A stretch of 43,510 nt of DNA, from the NCBI GenBank assembly GCA_028277115.1, contig JANQHG010000253.1:1-43510 (forward strand). The letters run 5' to 3'. The notes beneath the pieces were generated by a model, which saw only the letters and a list, made by a program, of their open reading frames with translations, did no database searches and was not told the origin of the DNA. The DNA comes from Azospirillaceae bacterium (GTDB taxonomy: Bacteria; Pseudomonadota; Alphaproteobacteria; Azospirillales; Azospirillaceae). A program made the position numbers and the translations under genes. Positions 36,969 through 43,510 of this stretch are shown piece after piece; the stretch's first letter is position 1; the number at the start of each line of letters is the position of its first letter.

Positions 36969-37630
36969 CCGCGGGGCTGCCGTTCGGGGCGACGCGCCTG
37001 TACGATCTGTCGGTGCGGCTCGGCGTCGAGTCGATCGACTATCCGGGCGACCCGCCCTATCGGCGCGACCTGATCCAGTCCTACGCGGGCGGCGACGGCT
37101 GTGCGCTGTCGCAGCTGTCGCTGACCCCGCATTGCGGCAGCCATCTCGACGCGCCGTGGCACTTCGTCGAGACCGGGCGGCGGATCGACCAGTTGGCGCT
37201 CACCGACACGATCCTGCCGGCCCAGGTGGTCGAGGTGCCGAGCGACCGGCCGGCGGTGACCGCCGCCGAGGTCGAAGGCGCCGGTTTGGCCCCGGGGGAC
37301 GCAGTGTTGTTCCGCACAGCGAATTCGGCGCGCGGGTTGCCGACCGCGGCGCGGTATACCGACGACTATGTCGCGCTGACCCGGGACGCGGCGGCCGCCT
37401 GCGTCGCGGCCGGGGTGCGGCTGGTCGGGATCGATTATGTTTCGGTCGATCGCGCCGCTGCGGCCGATCACCCAGTGCACCACACCCTGCTTGGTCACGA
37501 TGTGTTGATCTTGGAAGGGATCACGCTCGCAGGCGTGCCGGCTGGGCGGTACACCTTGATTTGTTTGCCGCTCAAGCTGGCCGGGGCAGAGGCGTCGCCG
37601 GTTCGTGCGGTGTTGGCGGCGACGCCGTAG
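36965..37630 (+). CDS. Cyclase-family metal-dependent hydrolase (KynB-like)
   Basis: A 221-residue protein of the cyclase / kynurenine-formamidase-like family. It begins ATRLYDLSVRLGVESIDYPGDPPY and has the metal-binding signature PHCGSHLDAPWHF (HxGxHxDxPxH) and the second conserved part VGIDYVSVDRAAAADHPVHHTLLGHDVLILEG. Such enzymes hydrolyse N-formyl-kynurenine or related amides and esters; true KynB cannot be told from paralogues here. ATGA overlap with the CoA-transferase indicates one pathway, perhaps breakdown of an aromatic or branched acid. Its last codons and TAG stop lie inside a copy of the intergenic hairpin repeat, so the C-terminus may have been rewritten by that element. Confidence 0.85.
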   Translation: MTAGLPFGATRLYDLSVRLGVESIDYPGDPPYRRDLIQSYAGGDGCALSQLSLTPHCGSHLDAPWHFVETGRRIDQLALTDTILPAQVVEVPSDRPAVTAAEVEGAGLAPGDAVLFRTANSARGLPTAARYTDDYVALTRDAAAACVAAGVRLVGIDYVSVDRAAAADHPVHHTLLGHDVLILEGITLAGVPAGRYTLICLPLKLAGAEASPVRAVLAATP

Positions 37631-37755
37631 TTCGGCCTGACGGCCGTTGGGGGGGCGCTGCCCCCTCGACCCCCGCAAGGGGGGACACCCCCCTTGATCC
37701 CCGTTAATGAGTTAATGAATGGGGTCCAGGGGGCAACCCCTGGTCGGGGGGGCGT
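37622..37755. repeat. GC-rich intergenic hairpin repeat, copy B
   Basis: A diverged copy of the element at 6359 and 41749, entered at ACGCCGT and retaining TTCGGCCTG, the GGGGGCGCTGCCCCC hairpin, CCCCCGCAAGGGGG and GGGGTCCAGGGGGCAACCCCTGG in parts. It carries a small insertion (GTTAATGAGTTAATGAAT). Provides the stop codon of the cyclase gene. Confidence 0.8.
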
Positions 37756-37792
37756 GGCCCCAGAAAACTCGCCGCACTCGGGAGGCGCGCCC

Positions 37793-39889
37793 ATGCTGCT
37801 GACGTTCACCACGGTGTTGGCGGTTGCCGGAACCTCGGCGGCGCTGGCCGGCCTGGTCCAGAGCCTGCGCGGCGCTCGCCACCGCGTGCCGATGGTCCGC
37901 TCGCGCCGGCCGCCCAAACTCCGGCGCGGCCCGGCTGCGGCGCCCACGGCCGCCGAAACCGCCCCGCCCGCCGCAACCACGCCGGCGATCGAGCCGCTGG
38001 TCGGACGCGACGTCGGGCGCTGGCATTTCATGCTCGCCTCGGCCTCACTCGGGCTCGGCAGCGCCGGCCTGTTCGCCCCGTCCCTCCTGATCGCGGGCGC
38101 GGTCCTGTCGGCAATCACGATGCCCCCGATCTTCGTTGCAGGCTTCGCCCCGCTGCGCCGCCGCCGGGTCGGCATCGACACCCTCGACTCGCTGATCTAT
38201 CTCGCCTGCGCACTGCGCGGCCAGTTGTTCCTGCTGCCGTACGCCGCGTTCGTCTCCCATCTCGCCCGCCATCTGGTCCGCCGGACCGAGGACACCAGCT
38301 ACCGCCGGCTGACCACGGCGCTCCAGGACCAGTCGCGCCAGGTCTGGCTGGTGCACGAGGGCGGCGACCACCAAGTGCCGCTCGACCGGGTGCGCCCGGG
38401 CGACCTGGTGGTGGTCAGCGCCGGTGAGGTGGTGCCGTGCGACGGCGTGGTGGTGCGCGGCGACGCCAGCCTCAACCGCGCCGCGCTGACCGGCGAGGAG
38501 CGCACGGTCGATGTCGGCCCCGACGACCGGGTCCTCGCGACCACCCTGGTGTTGACCGGCCGCCTCTATATCCGGGTCACCCGTTCGGGCGCCGACAGCA
38601 CGGCGGGCGAGGTCGCGGCGATGCTGAACAGCGCCGACGACCTCCGCCGCGACCTCGCCTCGCACGGCGAGGCGCACGTCAACACGGTGGCGCCGCCGAC
38701 CTTCCTGGTCGGCCTGGCGGGGGCGCCGTTCCTCGGCGCCTCGGCGATGGTCGCGTTGTGGAACTCGGTCCCGGGCTACATGTACCGGATCGTCGCCCCG
38801 ATCGGGATGATGCACACGCTGACCGGCGCGCTCGACCGCGGCATCCTGGTGCGCGACGCCCGGGTGCTGGCGTTCCTGCGCCGGGTCGACACGGTGATCT
38901 TCGACAAGACCGGCACGGTGACCACCGGCGAACCCCGGGTCGAGACGATCGGCTGCGCCGACGGCTGGACCGAAGACGAGCTGATCGCGCTCGCCGCGAC
39001 GGCCGAGTACCACCAGGTCCACCCGATCGCCGAGGCGGTGCGCGCGGTCGCCCGCCGCCGCGGCCTCGCCCCACGCGCCCCCGATTGGGTCGACTACGAA
39101 ACCGGGCGAGGCCTGCGCGCCCTGATCGACGGCCGCCCGGTCCATGTCGGCAGCCTGCCGTTCGTCGCGGGGAGCGGCGTCCACATCGCCGAACCGTTCG
39201 CGGGCGAGATCCGCGGCCACCTGAACGCGGGCAAGACCATGATCGGGGTCGCGTTCGACCACCGGTTCGCGGGCTACTTCGCCTTATCGGCAACCCTGCG
39301 CCCCGAGGCCGCACCGGTGGTCGGCCGCCTGCGCCGACGCGGGCTCAAGGTCTGGCTGATCTCGGGCGACCTCGAGGAACCAACCCGCCGGGTCGCCGAC
39401 ACGCTCGGCGTCGACCGCTGGATCGCGGAACAGCTGCCGGCCGACAAAGCGCGGATCGTGCGCAGCCTGCAGGACAGCGGCCGCACCATCTGCTTCATCG
39501 GCGACGGCCTCAACGACGCGGTCGCGCTGCGCCAGGCCCATGTCGCGATCTCGCTCGCCCAGGCCAACGTGGTCGCGACCGACGCCGCCGACCTGTTGCT
39601 GCTCACCCCCGACCTCGCGCTGGTGATCGCGGCGATGGACGAGGCGATCCTGCTCGAGGGCAAGCTGTTGGGCGCCAAATGGGCGACCATCGTGCCCGGC
39701 GTGGCGGCGGCGGCGTCCACGGTGTTTCTCGGCACCGGACTGATCACGTCGATCCTGTGCAACCAAGTCGGCTTGTGGACCGGCATCGCGGTCAGCCGCG
39801 CGCGCTTTCCCGAGCTGGCGACCCCCGACCCCGAGGGTGAGGGCGAGACGATCGAGGGCACGTTTGCACTTTCGTTGCCGGGCGGGTAG
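37793..39889 (+). CDS. P-type ATPase lacking a cysteine metal site
   Basis: A 698-residue P1B-like ATPase: TGE at 233-235, phosphorylation site IFDKTGT with D371, an HP motif in QVHPIAEAV, LISGDLEEPTRRVAD and IGDGLNDAVAL. The ion-site helix, where P1B pumps have CPC, SPC or similar, reads YRIVAPIGMMHTL (A335-P336-I337), so the proline remains but no cysteine or other strong ligand. There is no N-terminal HMA domain; instead a basic/Pro-Ala-rich segment (30-70). The C-terminus keeps two helices (VPGVAAAASTVFLG; SILCNQVGLWTGIAV). Transport substrate cannot be inferred; it may be a regulatory or non-canonical pump. GGGAGG precedes the ATG. Lies alone between a repeat and a truncated regulator. 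Confidence 0.85.
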   Translation: MLLTFTTVLAVAGTSAALAGLVQSLRGARHRVPMVRSRRPPKLRRGPAAAPTAAETAPPAATTPAIEPLVGRDVGRWHFMLASASLGLGSAGLFAPSLLIAGAVLSAITMPPIFVAGFAPLRRRRVGIDTLDSLIYLACALRGQLFLLPYAAFVSHLARHLVRRTEDTSYRRLTTALQDQSRQVWLVHEGGDHQVPLDRVRPGDLVVVSAGEVVPCDGVVVRGDASLNRAALTGEERTVDVGPDDRVLATTLVLTGRLYIRVTRSGADSTAGEVAAMLNSADDLRRDLASHGEAHVNTVAPPTFLVGLAGAPFLGASAMVALWNSVPGYMYRIVAPIGMMHTLTGALDRGILVRDARVLAFLRRVDTVIFDKTGTVTTGEPRVETIGCADGWTEDELIALAATAEYHQVHPIAEAVRAVARRRGLAPRAPDWVDYETGRGLRALIDGRPVHVGSLPFVAGSGVHIAEPFAGEIRGHLNAGKTMIGVAFDHRFAGYFALSATLRPEAAPVVGRLRRRGLKVWLISGDLEEPTRRVADTLGVDRWIAEQLPADKARIVRSLQDSGRTICFIGDGLNDAVALRQAHVAISLAQANVVATDAADLLLLTPDLALVIAAMDEAILLEGKLLGAKWATIVPGVAAAASTVFLGTGLITSILCNQVGLWTGIAVSRARFPELATPDPEGEGETIEGTFALSLPGG

Positions 39890-40050
39890 CGGCGGGGCGA
39901 GCGGGGCGTCTTCTTTCTTCGTTCCACGAGAACCGCGCGGCAGCCGTCGCCGAGAACCGGATCGCCCTGGCCCTGCGGTCCTTGGCGTCGGCGGATACTG
40001 CGCGGTATTGTTGGCCTGATCTTTCTCACCGCCACCCGAGCCCGCCGCGG

Positions 40051-40344
40051 ATGCGCCTGCCGCCGCTCAATGCCGTTCGCGCCTTCGAGGCCGCCGCCCG
40101 CTGCGGCGGTTTCGCCGCGGCGGCCGCCGACCTCGGGGTCACGGCGGGCGCGGTGTCGCGCCAGGTCCAGCTGCTCGAACGCGCGCTCGGGGTCCGGCGC
40201 TTGGTCGCCTGGGCGCAGTCGATCGCCGCCGCCGGACCCGTGCCGGCGGCGGCCGACCTGTCGTCGGCGGTGGTCGCCGCGGCGCCGGCGCCCGGCCCCG
40301 GCCCCGGCCCCGAGGCCGTCCGCCCGACCGGCGCGGCGTCGTGA
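40051..40344 (+). pseudogene. Truncated LysR-type regulator, DNA-binding part only
   Basis: A 97-residue frame starting MRLPPLNAVRAFEAAARCGGF and containing the helix-turn-helix GAVSRQVQLLERALGVRR, a strong match to GcvA-like LysR proteins, which are about 300 residues. After residue 51 the family sequence stops and an Ala/Pro-rich tail (APAPGPGPGPE) follows. The effector domain is missing, so this is probably a decayed gene whose DNA-binding remnant is still open; a small stand-alone DNA-binding protein cannot be excluded. The stop overlaps the start of the MATE gene (GTGA), so the remnant may be co-expressed with it. LysR regulators often control adjacent transporters. Confidence 0.6.
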
Positions 40345-41753
40345 CCGCCGACCCGGTGGCGGTCACCGGCTTGCCGCGCGGCGCCGGCGCCTGGACCGCG
40401 CGCGCGGTCGCGCGCGAAGCCGGCGGCCTGATCCGGCTCGCCGGGCCGGTCGCCGGGGCGCGCGCCGGCAATCGCGTCTTGGTGATCACCGACGCGGTCC
40501 TGCTCGGCTGGCTGTCGGCGGAACAGCTGGCGGTGCATTCGGTCGCGCTCGCGGTGGTGTTCATCTTGATGGTCGGGCTGATGGCGCTGATGCTCGGGAC
40601 CCCGGTGGTCGCGAGCCGGGCGGTCGGCGCCGGCCGGCCGGACGAGGCCGGGGCGGCGTGGCGACGGACGGTGCCGCTTGGTCTGGTGGCCGGCGGGTGC
40701 GCGATGGTGCCGTGCTGGTTCGGGACCGAGATCCTCGCCGTGTTGGGCCAGACCCCGGCGCTGGCCGCGGCCGGCGGCGAGGTGATCGGGGTGTTGGCCT
40801 GGTCGCTGCCGTCGATCGCGCTGTTCATCGGGGCCGCGGTGTTTCTGGAAGCGATCGGCCGGCCGCTGCCCGGCATGCTGGTGATGCTGGCCGGCTGCCT
40901 GGTCAATGCCGGGCTCGACTGGGTGTTGATCTTCGGTCACGTCGGCGCGCCGGCGCTCGGCGCGGTCGGGGCGGCCTGGGCGACCGTGGCGGTGCGCTGG
41001 CTGATGGCGGTCGCGCTCCTCGCGGTGGTCTGGGGTTTGCCCGGTCCGATCGGCGCTGCGGTGCGCCGGCGGCCGATCGGCGGCTGGGGCGCCTGGCGGG
41101 TGCAACGCCAGCTCGGCACCGCCGCGGCCGGCAGCATGGTCGCCGAGGTCTCGGCGTTCTCGGCGGTCGAGATCATGGCCGGCTGGATCGGCACCTTGGC
41201 GCTGGCGGCGACCGCGGTCGCGCGCTCCCTGATCGGGATCGCCTTTATGATCGCGACCGGGCTCGGTGCCGCGACCGGCATCCGGGTCGGCCGGGCGATC
41301 GGTCGCGGCGATCCGGCCGGCGCGACCCTGGCGGCCGTGGTCGGGACCGGGGTCGCGATCATGATCGCGGTCGGGGGCGCGGCACCACTGTGGCTCGCGC
41401 CGGGGGTGGTCGCGGGGCTGTTCACCACCGATCCTGCGTTGATCGCGGTGCTGGTGCCGGTCGTCCCGATCGTCGGGGTGGTGTTGATCACCGATGCAAC
41501 ACAAGGCGTGCTTGCCCATGCGTTGCGCGGCTACGGGATCGCGTGGAGCGTGACCCGGCGTCAGCTGGTCGCCTGGTTCGCCGCCACGGTGCCGACCTGT
41601 TGGTTGGCCGGCGTGGCGTTCGGTTATGGTCCGACCGGGATTGTCGGTGGACTTCTCTTCGGCACCTTGGTTTCGGCGGTGCTGTTGACGCATCGGTTCG
41701 TCGGGCTGGCGCGGCCGGTTCCCGCGCGCGTTCGGCCGACCCGCCCCGGCTGA
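40341..41753 (+). CDS. MATE-family efflux transporter
   Basis: A 470-residue membrane protein with about twelve hydrophobic helices in two similar halves. Typical MATE segments: GNRVLVITDAVLLGWLSAEQLA near the N-terminus (usual form 'MxxxDTxMxGxLG'), ALMLGTPVVASRAVGAGRPDEA, CLVNAGLDWVLIFGHVGAPALGAVGAAWAT and, in the second half, GLGAATGIRVGRAIGRGDPAGA. MATE proteins export cationic drugs or metabolites by Na+ or H+ antiport. The start is a GTG overlapping the stop of the truncated regulator. The stop TGA is the first element of repeat copy C. Substrate unknown. Confidence 0.9.
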   Translation: MTADPVAVTGLPRGAGAWTARAVAREAGGLIRLAGPVAGARAGNRVLVITDAVLLGWLSAEQLAVHSVALAVVFILMVGLMALMLGTPVVASRAVGAGRPDEAGAAWRRTVPLGLVAGGCAMVPCWFGTEILAVLGQTPALAAAGGEVIGVLAWSLPSIALFIGAAVFLEAIGRPLPGMLVMLAGCLVNAGLDWVLIFGHVGAPALGAVGAAWATVAVRWLMAVALLAVVWGLPGPIGAAVRRRPIGGWGAWRVQRQLGTAAAGSMVAEVSAFSAVEIMAGWIGTLALAATAVARSLIGIAFMIATGLGAATGIRVGRAIGRGDPAGATLAAVVGTGVAIMIAVGGAAPLWLAPGVVAGLFTTDPALIAVLVPVVPIVGVVLITDATQGVLAHALRGYGIAWSVTRRQLVAWFAATVPTCWLAGVAFGYGPTGIVGGLLFGTLVSAVLLTHRFVGLARPVPARVRPTRPG

Positions 41754-41925
41754 AACGCCGTCGTTCGGCCTGGCGGCCGTTGTCAGGGGCGCTGCCCCCG
41801 ACACCCCCGCAAGGGGGTTGCCCCCCTTGACCCCCACTAATGGGCGGGGTCCAGGGGGCAACCCCTGGTCGGGGGGTGTCGGGGGGTGAAACCCCCTGAC
41901 CTTGGGGGCGCAGCCCCCAAATCCG
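41749..41925. repeat. GC-rich intergenic hairpin repeat, copy C
   Basis: About 177 bases, practically identical to copy A over the first 88 bases and diverging by small indels afterwards. Same orientation. Its opening GGCTGAAACGCCG supplies the TGA of the MATE gene. The remaining part of the 309-base gap shows only the ribosome binding site of the next gene. Confidence 0.85.
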
Positions 41926-42062
41926 CCGCCGCCGCGGCCTCGCCATCAGGGGGCCATCAGGGGGATTGTTCCCGACGCGACCCGCCGTGTAGGGTCGCGC
42001 GCGCGGACAGTAGCCCCGCGGCCGACCCCGGCCGCCACCACCCGAACCAGGAGGCGCGGCCG

Positions 42063-42428
42063 GTGTCGAGAGCGTGTCGAGTATTCGCGGCGGTCGTCAT
42101 GGCCCTGATCGTCGTGGCGGCAGCAGAGCCCGCCGGGGCCCAGAGGCCGCCGCAACAGTCGCCGGCCGCCCCCGCGGTGCCCGAGTTCGACCTGAGCGAG
42201 ATCGATTTCTACCGGGTCGGGATCATGAGCGCGTTCGCGCTCGGCGGCATCACGCTCTACAATCACTTGATGACGTATCCCTGGATCGTCGACGGGCTTG
42301 CGGTGGTCGCCCGGCGCCTCGGCCTGGTCGCGTTTGCACTGATGGGCAGCCGCGGCTCCGGCTTCGTTTACGACCTGATCAAGGACGGGCCCGAGGTGGC
42401 GCTCGGCCTGACCCCGCCGGCCCGCTAA
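42063..42428 (+). CDS. Hypothetical small exported or membrane protein
   Basis: A 121-residue protein from a GTG with CAGGAGG nine bases upstream. Residues 1-26 are a signal sequence (ACRVFAAVVMALIVVAAAEPAGAQ, cleavage after AGA). A Pro/Gln-rich stretch follows, then FDLSEIDFYRVGIMSAFALGGITLYNHLM, likely one helix, and a basic segment VVARRLGLVAFALMGSRGSGFVYDLIKDG with a second hydrophobic patch. No family recognised. Ends four bases into the convergent folK gene. Confidence 0.6.
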   Translation: MSRACRVFAAVVMALIVVAAAEPAGAQRPPQQSPAAPAVPEFDLSEIDFYRVGIMSAFALGGITLYNHLMTYPWIVDGLAVVARRLGLVAFALMGSRGSGFVYDLIKDGPEVALGLTPPAR

Positions 42429-42994
42429 GGCCCCGCCGGCTCGACGGCGAGCCGCACCACCGTGCCCGGCGCCGGCAGCGCCGCCAGGAGCGCCGCCACC
42501 GACTGGCCCGAGACCGGGTGCCGCCAGGTCGGCACCAGGTCGGCGAGCGGGCGCAGGACGAACGCGCGTTCGGCGAGCCGCGGATGCGGGATCGTCAGCG
42601 TCGGCAGATCGACCACCCGGTCGCCGTGAGCCAGAATATCGATGTCGATCTCGCGCGGGCCGAACCGGACCCGCCGGCGGCGGCCGAGCGCGTGCTCAAT
42701 CGCCTTGACCGCGCCGAGCAGGCGCACCGGGTCGAGCCCGGTCTCCAACAGCGCGACCATGTTGAGGAACGGCGGCTGGTCCTCGAGATACATCGGGCTG
42801 GTCTGGTAGATCGGCGATCGGCCGCGCACCCGGCCCAAGGCGCCGAGCCGCTCAAGCGCGCCCTCGAGCGCGCCCGCCCGGTCGCCGACATTGGCGCCGA
42901 GCCCGAGGAGCACCGGCACGCCGGCGCCCGCGCAGGCGTCGGCGGTCCAGCCGGCGCCGTCGTCGGCGGTGGCCGCCGGGACGCGATCATCCAT
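42425..42994 (-). CDS. folK: 2-amino-4-hydroxy-6-hydroxymethyldihydropteridine pyrophosphokinase
   Basis: A 189-residue HPPK, which transfers pyrophosphate from ATP to the pterin in folate synthesis. Motifs: VLLGLGANVGDRAGALEGAL at the N-terminus, YQTSPMY and QPPFLNMV, RVRFGPREIDIDILAHG (family RxWGPRxLDLDxL with its two metal-binding aspartates) and IPHPRLAERAFVLRPLADLVP. About 25 residues before VLLGLG are an Ala-rich extension; the ATG used is the only one near. Its start overlaps the end of the upstream esterase gene by eight bases, so the two are cotranscribed. Confidence 0.93.
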   Translation of the reverse strand: MDDRVPAATADDGAGWTADACAGAGVPVLLGLGANVGDRAGALEGALERLGALGRVRGRSPIYQTSPMYLEDQPPFLNMVALLETGLDPVRLLGAVKAIEHALGRRRRVRFGPREIDIDILAHGDRVVDLPTLTIPHPRLAERAFVLRPLADLVPTWRHPVSGQSVAALLAALPAPGTVVRLAVEPAGP

Positions 42995-43433
42995 CGCTGC
43001 CGGCGTCCGCTGCGTCGTCGGGCCGTGGGTCGCCGGATCGCCCGGCCAAGTGGGCGCGCACGAAGGCGGCGATCCGGGGTGCCAGGCGCGCGACGATCCG
43101 CGCCACCCCGGCCGAGTTCGGGTGCAGCCCGTCCGGCTGGTTGAGCGCCGCGACGGTCGCGACGCCCTCAAGGAAGAACGGATCGAACGCGACCCCGTGG
43201 TCGGCGGCGAGCGCCGGGAACAACGCGTCGAACGCCCGGGTATAGGCCGGGCCGAGATTGCGCGGCGCGCGCATGCCCGACCAGAACGCCGGCAGCCCGC
43301 GCTCGGCGAGCGCGTTCAGGAGTGCGTCGAGATTGGCCCGGGTGGTCGCGGGGTCGATCCCGCGTAAGCCGTCGTTGGCGCCCAGGCACAAGAAGACCAG
43401 ATCCGGTCGGTCGGCGAGCGCCCAGCCGAGCCG
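42987..43433 (-). CDS. SGNH/GDSL arylesterase, 5' part missing
   Basis: The C-terminal ~149 residues of an arylesterase / TesA-type lipase. Block III LGANDGLRG with the oxyanion Asn and block V QPDGLHPNSAG with catalytic Asp and His are present, and the intervening NLDALLNALAERGLPAFWSGMRAPRNLGPAYTRAFD is typical. The GDS(L) block with the nucleophilic Ser should lie upstream and is absent, because the natural sequence stops near 43433 and is continued by an inverted copy of the gene itself. The apparent ATG at 43445 is therefore not a real start. Overlaps folK. Confidence 0.85.
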   Translation of the reverse strand, partial: RLGWALADRPDLVFLCLGANDGLRGIDPATTRANLDALLNALAERGLPAFWSGMRAPRNLGPAYTRAFDALFPALAADHGVAFDPFFLEGVATVAALNQPDGLHPNSAGVARIVARLAPRIAAFVRAHLAGRSGDPRPDDAADAGSDG

Positions 43434-43510
43434 ATCTCGACGCACTCCTGAACGCGCTCGCCGAGCGCGGGCTGCCGGCGTTCTGGTCGGGCATGCGCGC
43501 GCCGCGCAAT
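43257..43510. repeat. 77-base inverted repeat at the window end
   Basis: 43434-43510 is the exact reverse complement of 43257-43333, with 100 bases between. Both arms encode part of the same esterase, in opposite strands, and the repeat ends exactly at the window edge. This looks like a fold-back chimera at a contig end, not a biological element. Confidence 0.9.

Overview
The window is high-GC DNA (about 70% by eye) from an alphaproteobacterium, most likely a Rhodospirillales purple bacterium. The basis is purple-bacterial reaction-centre genes (pufL, pufM, puhA) together with alphaproteobacterial-looking housekeeping genes (secA, hldD, folK, acs) and GC-rich hairpin repeats between genes. 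All assignments come from reading translations and motifs; no database search was run.

Layout. 1-10.8 kb is ordinary: a truncated TPR protein, two small membrane proteins, hldD, acs with a clear terminator, a HerA-like ATPase, a membrane-anchored coiled-coil protein and secA. 11.1-12.7 kb is a secreted caspase-like protein. 12.8-17.9 kb (minus strand) is an eight-gene metal cluster: one P1B-type ATPase, three stand-alone HMA2-like proteins, a very His-rich protein and three small membrane proteins. It is read away from a shared 480-base control region that carries two Fur-like boxes. On the other side of that region lies a tightly coupled operon, feoA-feoB-EAL-GGDEF. The P1B ATPase, PGR-type HMA proteins and Gly-rich small membrane proteins beside Fe(II) import and Fur sites fit a ferrosome (fez-type) iron-storage organelle cluster.

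24.2-28.1 kb (minus strand) is a compact photosynthetic reaction-centre operon in the order puhA, puhB-puhC fusion, pufL, pufM. Puf and puh genes normally sit in separate operons, and no light-harvesting (pufBA) or cytochrome (pufC) gene is seen here. Its putative promoter overlaps a third Fur-like box, so import of iron, its storage and a four-helix-bundle iron-containing reaction centre may be under one iron signal. This stretch and its surroundings are visibly more AT-rich in places than the rest. A chemoreceptor with an internally duplicated sensor region follows upstream.

31.8-43.5 kb returns to very GC-rich DNA: an orphan dipeptide-binding protein, an unrecognised 508-residue protein, a CoA-transferase/racemase with an extra N-terminal domain, a cyclase-family hydrolase, a second P-type ATPase without the usual metal-site cysteines, a truncated LysR regulator, a MATE transporter, a small secreted/membrane protein, folK and a partial SGNH esterase. 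The last 77 bases are a perfect inverted copy of sequence 100 bases upstream, probably an assembly fold-back. Three copies of a 130-180 base hairpin repeat lie in intergenic positions and supply the stop codons of two genes.
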